Source: Gammaproteobacteria bacterium
GTDB taxonomy: Bacteria; Pseudomonadota; Gammaproteobacteria; Eutrophobiales; Eutrophobiaceae
Direction of reading: 5' to 3'
Assembly (NCBI GenBank): GCA_003645215.1
Contig: QNEM01000043.1
Coordinates: 1-10,708 of the forward strand
DNA length: 10,708 nucleotides
The notes below the pieces were generated by a model, which saw nothing but the letters and a program-made list of their open reading frames with translations, ran no database searches and was not told the origin of the DNA. Position numbers and translations under genes: made by a program. Below, one piece after another: positions 7,193 through 10,708 of the stretch; the first letter of the stretch is position 1; each line of letters starts with the position of its first letter.

Positions 7193-7213
7193 TCAAAGTT
7201 CTTTGGTATTTTT
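7193..7213 (+). terminator. Weak candidate terminator for lpxC
   Basis: CAAAGTTCTTTG (7194-7205) is a perfect inverted repeat. It is extended by a T-G pair (7193/7206) and followed by TATTTTT (7207-7213). The stem is only 5 to 6 bp with few G-C pairs and a very tight loop, so efficiency would be low. It lies 14 bases after the lpxC stop and overlaps the last codons of the convergent gene. On the other strand there is no T-tract after the stem. Confidence 0.3.
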
Positions 7214-7699
7214 GCTGATTTTAAGAATAGATTCCCGGAGTGCAGGGTCTTCAATGGAAGTTGCGACGCTTTCAATGAATTCTGCAGATTTTTTTGAAAG
7301 GGAAGCCTTTCTGGCCGGTCTGGTGCCGGGAAGTGATGAATAAGTAGTATTGTTTTGGTTTGGAGAAACCCTGATACGGACAGATATTATATTACTCAGT
7401 CCACATTCGTGCCTGGCGTAATCAAGAATATCAGGAATGCGGTTGCGTAATTTAGAAGCCCAGGCGGATGTGTCAGCATTGATAATCAGGGTATCAGCAG
7501 AGTAGTTGCCGACAGTACAGTGACTGCTTAGAGAAGGAGCAAGATAATTGTGCAGCTTTTCATTAAGCGCACAAATATCCTTGGCGTGTGTATACAGTTT
7601 GTTCAGTTGCTTATTGGAACTGATAAGCTGGTTAAATTGACGGGTTTTGAGGTTTCGGGTTTTAGGATTTTGAATTTTTGGACTTTTTGAGCCAGACAT
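7193..7699 (-). CDS. dciA: DciA-like protein (DUF721), predicted DnaB helicase loader/operator
   Basis: The 168-residue product matches the DUF721/DciA family by eye. The KH-like core spans about 25-112 and includes LAPSLSSHCTVGNYSADTLI and the signature DTSAWASKLRNRIPDILDYAR (76-96), followed by GLSNIISVRIRV (100-111). A helical tail LSKKSAEFIESVATSIEDPALRESILKIS (134-162) resembles the conserved C-terminal segment of gammaproteobacterial members. DciA is known as the ancestral partner of the replicative helicase DnaB in bacteria without DnaC or DnaI. The N-terminal tail is basic and contains the repeated peptide NPKTR-NLKTR (11-20), encoded by 15-bp DNA repeats. The gene is the only one on this strand and has no obvious Shine-Dalgarno sequence before its ATG (7697-7699). 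Its promoter must overlap the 5' end of the divergent peptidase gene. Family assignment is good, and the DnaB role is known for the family rather than shown here. Confidence 0.8.
   Translation of the reverse strand: MSGSKSPKIQNPKTRNLKTRQFNQLISSNKQLNKLYTHAKDICALNEKLHNYLAPSLSSHCTVGNYSADTLIINADTSAWASKLRNRIPDILDYARHECGLSNIISVRIRVSPNQNNTTYSSLPGTRPARKASLSKKSAEFIESVATSIEDPALRESILKISKNTKEL
7641..7685 (-). repeat. 15-bp tandem repeats in the 5' codons of dciA
   Basis: Read on the + strand: CGGGTTTTGAGGTTT (7641-7655), CGGGTTTTAGGATTT (7656-7670), and a decayed third unit TGAATTTTTGGACTT (7671-7685). Units one and two match at 12 of 15 bases, with a short internal shift. Because 15 is a multiple of three, the repeat stays in frame and gives the peptide pair NPKTR/NLKTR in the basic N-terminal tail. 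Confidence 0.7.
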
Positions 7700-7728
7700 A
7701 ATTTGATAATAGAGAAATATAATATTAA
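7700..7728 (+). promoter_or_regulatory. 29-bp divergent spacer with candidate -10 elements on both strands
   Basis: Between the two divergent ATGs 26 of 29 bases are A or T and none is C on the + strand. The + strand has a perfect TATAAT at 7718-7723, five bases before the peptidase ATG, with a poor -35 (CAGACA, 7693-7698, 19-base spacing). The - strand has TATTAT at 7711-7706, five bases before the 29-bp gap ends at the dciA ATG. Neither side shows a Shine-Dalgarno sequence. A start seven bases beyond TATAAT would fall on or next to the ATG. Confidence 0.3.
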
Positions 7729-8661
7729 ATGGAACTCATATTAGTATCGAATAGTCGAAACAGGACTTTCAGACTGCCTGTAGGTCTGTTGGGGGGGCTG
7801 TTTGTCGGACTATTATTTCTGACACTGGTTGTTGGCACTTTCCATATTGGGAGTGAAATCGCCACCAGTCAGGCAGAGGTATCGTATTCAGAACTGGGTG
7901 CCCAAAGGGAAAATTACTGGAAGCACGAAATTGAAAAGCAACAAGTCAATATTGATACTGCGAAGAATAATGCGGTGAAAAATCTTGATGCCTTATCTGC
8001 ACGCTTAAGTACCTTGCAAGCCCATTTGCTCAGGCTCGATGCACTGGGTTCACGTCTTATTGATATTGCCAATATGTCGGAAACAGAATTTAACATGCTG
8101 GAACTACCGGGGCTGGGTGGACCGCTGATGGTGTCAGAACAGAATTCTTTGGGTGTGATTGATTTTGTTGAAGAATTACAGGCTGTCAGTCAAAAGATTG
8201 AAGATAGAAGTGAGAAGTTTGCGGCGATGGAGTCCATGTTGCTGGATAGTAATGTTCAGGCGCAAATTCTGCCGGAAGGAAGTCCTGTTACCGGTGGCTG
8301 GACATCATCATTATTTGGATGGCGGACTGACCCAATATCAGGCAAAAAAGATTTTCATGAGGGAATCGATCTCGCAGGAAGAGCCGGTTCAAATGTGTCA
8401 TCTGTTGCTGCCGGGATCGTTACCTGGTCAGGCAGGCACTCAGGTTATGGCAATATGATAGAGATTAGCCATGGCAATGGGTATGTCACCCGCTATGCCC
8501 ATAACAAAAAGAATCTGGTTGTTGTTGGTGACAAGGTGGAGAAAGGACAAAATATTGCAGTAATGGGTTCATCAGGGCGTTCAACCGGGCCACATGTACA
8601 CTTTGAAGTTGTACATAATGGCAGGCATGTCAATCCTAGAAAGTTTGTTTCAATAAATTAA
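7729..8661 (+). CDS. Membrane-anchored M23/LytM-family peptidoglycan endopeptidase
   Basis: The 310-residue protein has a short basic N-terminus (1-15), one membrane segment (about 16-38) that should leave the rest in the periplasm, a helical, probably coiled-coil region (about 50-115), a linker, and a C-terminal LytM domain (about 185-305). The zinc site is complete: His210 and Asp214 in HEGID, His291 in HVH (289-291), with catalytic His258 in YAHN. It is therefore a likely active D,D-endopeptidase cutting peptide cross-links, not a degenerate activator such as EnvC or NlpD. Its position between dciA and secA matches what I recall from pseudomonads and related gammaproteobacteria. I assign no symbol. 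The ATG at 7729 has only AGAG (7711-7714) upstream, no real ribosome binding site. A run of seven G's (7791-7797) lies in the membrane-segment codons. Confidence 0.9.
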   Translation: MELILVSNSRNRTFRLPVGLLGGLFVGLLFLTLVVGTFHIGSEIATSQAEVSYSELGAQRENYWKHEIEKQQVNIDTAKNNAVKNLDALSARLSTLQAHLLRLDALGSRLIDIANMSETEFNMLELPGLGGPLMVSEQNSLGVIDFVEELQAVSQKIEDRSEKFAAMESMLLDSNVQAQILPEGSPVTGGWTSSLFGWRTDPISGKKDFHEGIDLAGRAGSNVSSVAAGIVTWSGRHSGYGNMIEISHGNGYVTRYAHNKKNLVVVGDKVEKGQNIAVMGSSGRSTGPHVHFEVVHNGRHVNPRKFVSIN

Positions 8662-8685
8662 CATATCATCCTGGTCGTTCATAAT
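8658..8685 (+). promoter_or_regulatory. Predicted sigma-70 promoter of secA
   Basis: TTAACA (8658-8663, five of six -35 bases, overlapping the TAA stop of the peptidase gene) is followed after 16 bases by CATAAT (8680-8685, five of six -10 bases). The predicted start, near 8692, gives a leader of about 50 nt. Promoters of this quality occur by chance in AT-rich DNA, so this is a candidate only. Confidence 0.4.
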
Positions 8686-8702
8686 GTCTAACACGTTAGG
8701 CA
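8685..8702 (+). promoter_or_regulatory. Inverted repeat at the predicted secA transcription start
   Basis: CTAAC-AC-GTTAG (8688-8699) is a perfect palindrome apart from its two central bases. With flanks it extends to TGTCTAA (8685-8691) and TTAGGCA (8696-8702), including one G-T pair, around CACG. No T-tract follows, so it is not an intrinsic terminator. It could be an operator half-site pair, a 5' hairpin, or chance. Confidence 0.4.
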
Positions 8703-8741
8703 ATTGAAGCGGCTATTCGTAGAGCTTAAAAAAATATCACA

Positions 8742-10708
8742 ATGGTTACTGGTTTATTTAGAAAAATATTTGGAAGTCGCAATGAGCGTGTTCTTAAAAT
8801 ATTACGCAAAGTTGTAGATAAAATTAATGGATTGGAAGAGCAATTTATTGCCTTGCAGGATCATGAGTTCCCCCTGAAAACTGCAGAATTTCGTGATCGA
8901 ATCGCACAGGGAGAAAATCTTGATGATCTGTTGCCTGAGGCCTTTGCCCTGGTCAGGGAGGCAGGAAAGAGAACACTCGGCATGCGACACTTTGATATGC
9001 AGCTGGTTGGTGGCATGGTCTTACATCAAGGGAAAATTTCCGAGATGCGAACTGGTGAAGGTAAGACCCTGGTCGCAACATTACCTGTATACCTTAATGC
9101 CTTGAGCGGCAAAGGTGTTCATCTGATTACTGTTAACGATTATCTGGCAAAGCGCGATTCCGAGTGGATGAATCATATCTACGAATTTCTTGGCCTGAGA
9201 ACAGGTGTTATTTACACGGGTATCAGCCAGGAAGATCGTAGTGATGCCTATGCTGCTGATATCACCTATGGCACCAACAACGAGTTCGGCTTTGATTATT
9301 TGAGAGATAACCTGGCATTCAACAGGGAAGGTCGTGTTCAGAGAGAATTAAATTATGCAGTCGTCGATGAAGTAGATTCTATCTTGATTGATGAGGCAAG
9401 AACTCCCCTGGTTATATCCGGGGCTGTCGATGACAGATCAGATTTGTATGTCAGTATCAATAAGGTAATCCCCAGATTAAAAAAACAGGAAGAAGAAGAT
9501 GGTCCAGGCCATTTTAGTGTTGACGAAAAATCGAAACAGGCATATCTGACAGAAGAAGGTAATGAGTATCTTGAGACACTATTAAAAGCTGAAAAAATAA
9601 TTGGGTCGGAGCAGAGCTTGTATGACCCCGTAAATATCAGCGTACTGCACCACCTGAATGCTGCCATGAGGGCGCATGTCCTGTTTCAGAAAGATGTTGA
9701 CTATATCGTCAAGGACAATGAGATCGTTATCGTTGATGAATTCACCGGCAGGACAATGTCAGGACGGCGTTGGTCAGATGGACTACATCAGGCAATAGAG
9801 GCCAAGGAAGGAGTGCCGATTCAAAATGAAAATCAGACACTGGCTTCAATTACCTATCAGAATTATTTCAGATTGTATAAAAAGCTGTCAGGAATGACAG
9901 GTACTGCAGATACTGAAGCATTTGAATTTCAGGACATATATGGACTGGAAGTGGTTGTCATCCCTACCCATATGCCAATGGTTCGTGATGATGCAAGTGA
10001 TGCAGTATTTCTCAAGGCCAATCAGAAATTTGATGCAATCATCGGTGATATCAAGGATTGCAGGGACAGGGGTCAGCCCGTACTTGTGGGTACTGCTTCA
10101 ATTGAAGTATCTGAGTATCTGTCTGATTTACTGAAAAAAGGTAAAGTTGAACATCAGGTACTTAATGCCAAGCAACATGAGAGAGAAGCAGAGATCATTG
10201 AACAGGCGGGAATGCCTGGCGTTGTTACTATTGCTACCAATATGGCCGGTCGTGGTACAGATATCGTGCTTGGAGGCAATCTGGAAGCTGAGCTCAAGAA
10301 ATTAGATGAAGCTAATGATTCCGAAATCAAGAAAGTAAAAGAAGCCTGGGATAAAAGACACGAGGCAGTGATTGCCAGTGGTGGTTTACATATTATCGGT
10401 ACGGAGCGGCATGAATCTAGACGCATTGATAACCAGCTAAGAGGTCGTTCTGGTCGTCAGGGTGATGCAGGTTCCAGTCGGTTTTATCTTTCACTGGAAG
10501 ATAACCTGATGCGTATATTTGCTTCGGACAGGGTTTCATCTCTGATGCAAAAACTTGGCATGGAAGATGGTGAGGCAATAGAGTCAGGATTAGTAAGTCG
10601 AGCAATTGAAAATGCGCAAAAAAAAGTTGAAGCACATAACTTTGATATAAGAAAACATCTGCTTGAATATGATGATGTCGCCAATGATCAACGGAAGGTG
10701 ATCTATGA
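8742..10708 (+). CDS. secA: Preprotein translocase motor subunit SecA (3'-truncated by window edge)
   Basis: SecA is the cytoplasmic and membrane-associated ATPase that pushes unfolded secretory proteins through SecYEG. The frame from ATG 8742 is open for 655 full codons to the window end with no stop or frameshift. It starts MVTGLFRKIFGSRNERVLK, close to E. coli. Walker A MRTGEGKT (102-109) with Lys108 and Walker B VDEVDSILIDEAR (208-220) fall at E. coli numbering. YGTNNEFGFDYLRDN (176-190), the preprotein cross-linking region with GHFSVDEKSKQAYLT, NENQTLASITYQNYFR, TIATNMAGRGTDIVLGG, and IGTERHESRRIDNQLRGRSGRQGDAGSSRFYLS of NBD2 all follow in order. The last residues are EYDDVANDQRKVIY, so the rest of the helical scaffold and wing domains, the two-helix finger and the C-terminal zinc tail are outside. 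The start has no strong Shine-Dalgarno sequence (TAGAG about 17 bases upstream, then A7). Confidence 0.98.
   Translation, partial: MVTGLFRKIFGSRNERVLKILRKVVDKINGLEEQFIALQDHEFPLKTAEFRDRIAQGENLDDLLPEAFALVREAGKRTLGMRHFDMQLVGGMVLHQGKISEMRTGEGKTLVATLPVYLNALSGKGVHLITVNDYLAKRDSEWMNHIYEFLGLRTGVIYTGISQEDRSDAYAADITYGTNNEFGFDYLRDNLAFNREGRVQRELNYAVVDEVDSILIDEARTPLVISGAVDDRSDLYVSINKVIPRLKKQEEEDGPGHFSVDEKSKQAYLTEEGNEYLETLLKAEKIIGSEQSLYDPVNISVLHHLNAAMRAHVLFQKDVDYIVKDNEIVIVDEFTGRTMSGRRWSDGLHQAIEAKEGVPIQNENQTLASITYQNYFRLYKKLSGMTGTADTEAFEFQDIYGLEVVVIPTHMPMVRDDASDAVFLKANQKFDAIIGDIKDCRDRGQPVLVGTASIEVSEYLSDLLKKGKVEHQVLNAKQHEREAEIIEQAGMPGVVTIATNMAGRGTDIVLGGNLEAELKKLDEANDSEIKKVKEAWDKRHEAVIASGGLHIIGTERHESRRIDNQLRGRSGRQGDAGSSRFYLSLEDNLMRIFASDRVSSLMQKLGMEDGEAIESGLVSRAIENAQKKVEAHNFDIRKHLLEYDDVANDQRKVIY

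Noticed and set aside
8685..8702. Inverted repeat as a terminator after the peptidase gene
   Set aside because: No T-tract follows and the G-C content of the stem is low. Kept only as a possible operator or hairpin.
8662..8741. A secM-type arrest peptide gene before secA
   Set aside because: The 80-base gap has no ORF long enough and no arrest-like motif. Only a seven-codon frame is present.
9922..10134. 70-residue + strand ORF inside secA and a few similar short ORFs there
   Set aside because: The secA frame (from 8742) is continuous with all expected motifs, so other frames are by-products.

Overview
This window is a stretch of a gammaproteobacterial dcw (division and cell wall) cluster that runs into the secA region. 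I infer a free-living, moderately AT-rich, Gram-negative gammaproteobacterium. The grounds are the gene order murC-murB-ddlB-ftsQ-ftsA-ftsZ-lpxC followed by secA, a lipid A gene (lpxC), and E. coli-like catalytic numbering in LpxC, Ddl and SecA. It is not an enteric: murB sits inside the cluster and is of the short type II form, and the lpxC-secA interval carries a DciA-like (DUF721) gene and an M23/LytM peptidase gene instead of secM. I cannot name a genus.

Layout. 1-941: 3' two thirds of murC. 988-1986: murB. 1983-2906: ddlB, overlapping murB by ATGA. 2926-3702: ftsQ. 3705-4928: ftsA. 5001-6134: ftsZ. 6267-7178: lpxC. All are on the + strand, closely packed and probably largely co-transcribed. 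A good extended -10 promoter at the ftsZ stop codon probably gives lpxC its own transcription. 7193-7699 (- strand): dciA-like gene, convergent with lpxC and divergent from the next gene. 7729-8661 (+): membrane-anchored LytM peptidase. 8742 to the window end (+): secA, first 655 codons, open to the edge.

The genes work together as follows. MurC, MurB and Ddl make the UDP-MurNAc-peptide precursor and D-Ala-D-Ala. FtsQ, FtsA and FtsZ build and anchor the division ring. LpxC commits UDP-GlcNAc-derived material to lipid A. The M23 protein probably remodels peptidoglycan in the periplasm. SecA drives protein export, and DciA is the predicted loader/operator of the replicative helicase DnaB.

I see no phage, insertion sequence, CRISPR, tRNA or rRNA, and no gene-free stretch longer than about 135 bases. 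I did not find a new multi-gene system. The least expected signal is a set of four short, degenerate tandem repeat arrays (unit 12 to 15 bp) at gene edges: before murB, between ftsA and ftsZ, in the lpxC leader, and in the 5' codons of dciA. Other points of interest are a secA promoter candidate with a palindrome at its predicted start, two tiny leader ORFs, and a 29-bp divergent spacer that may give a leaderless mRNA.
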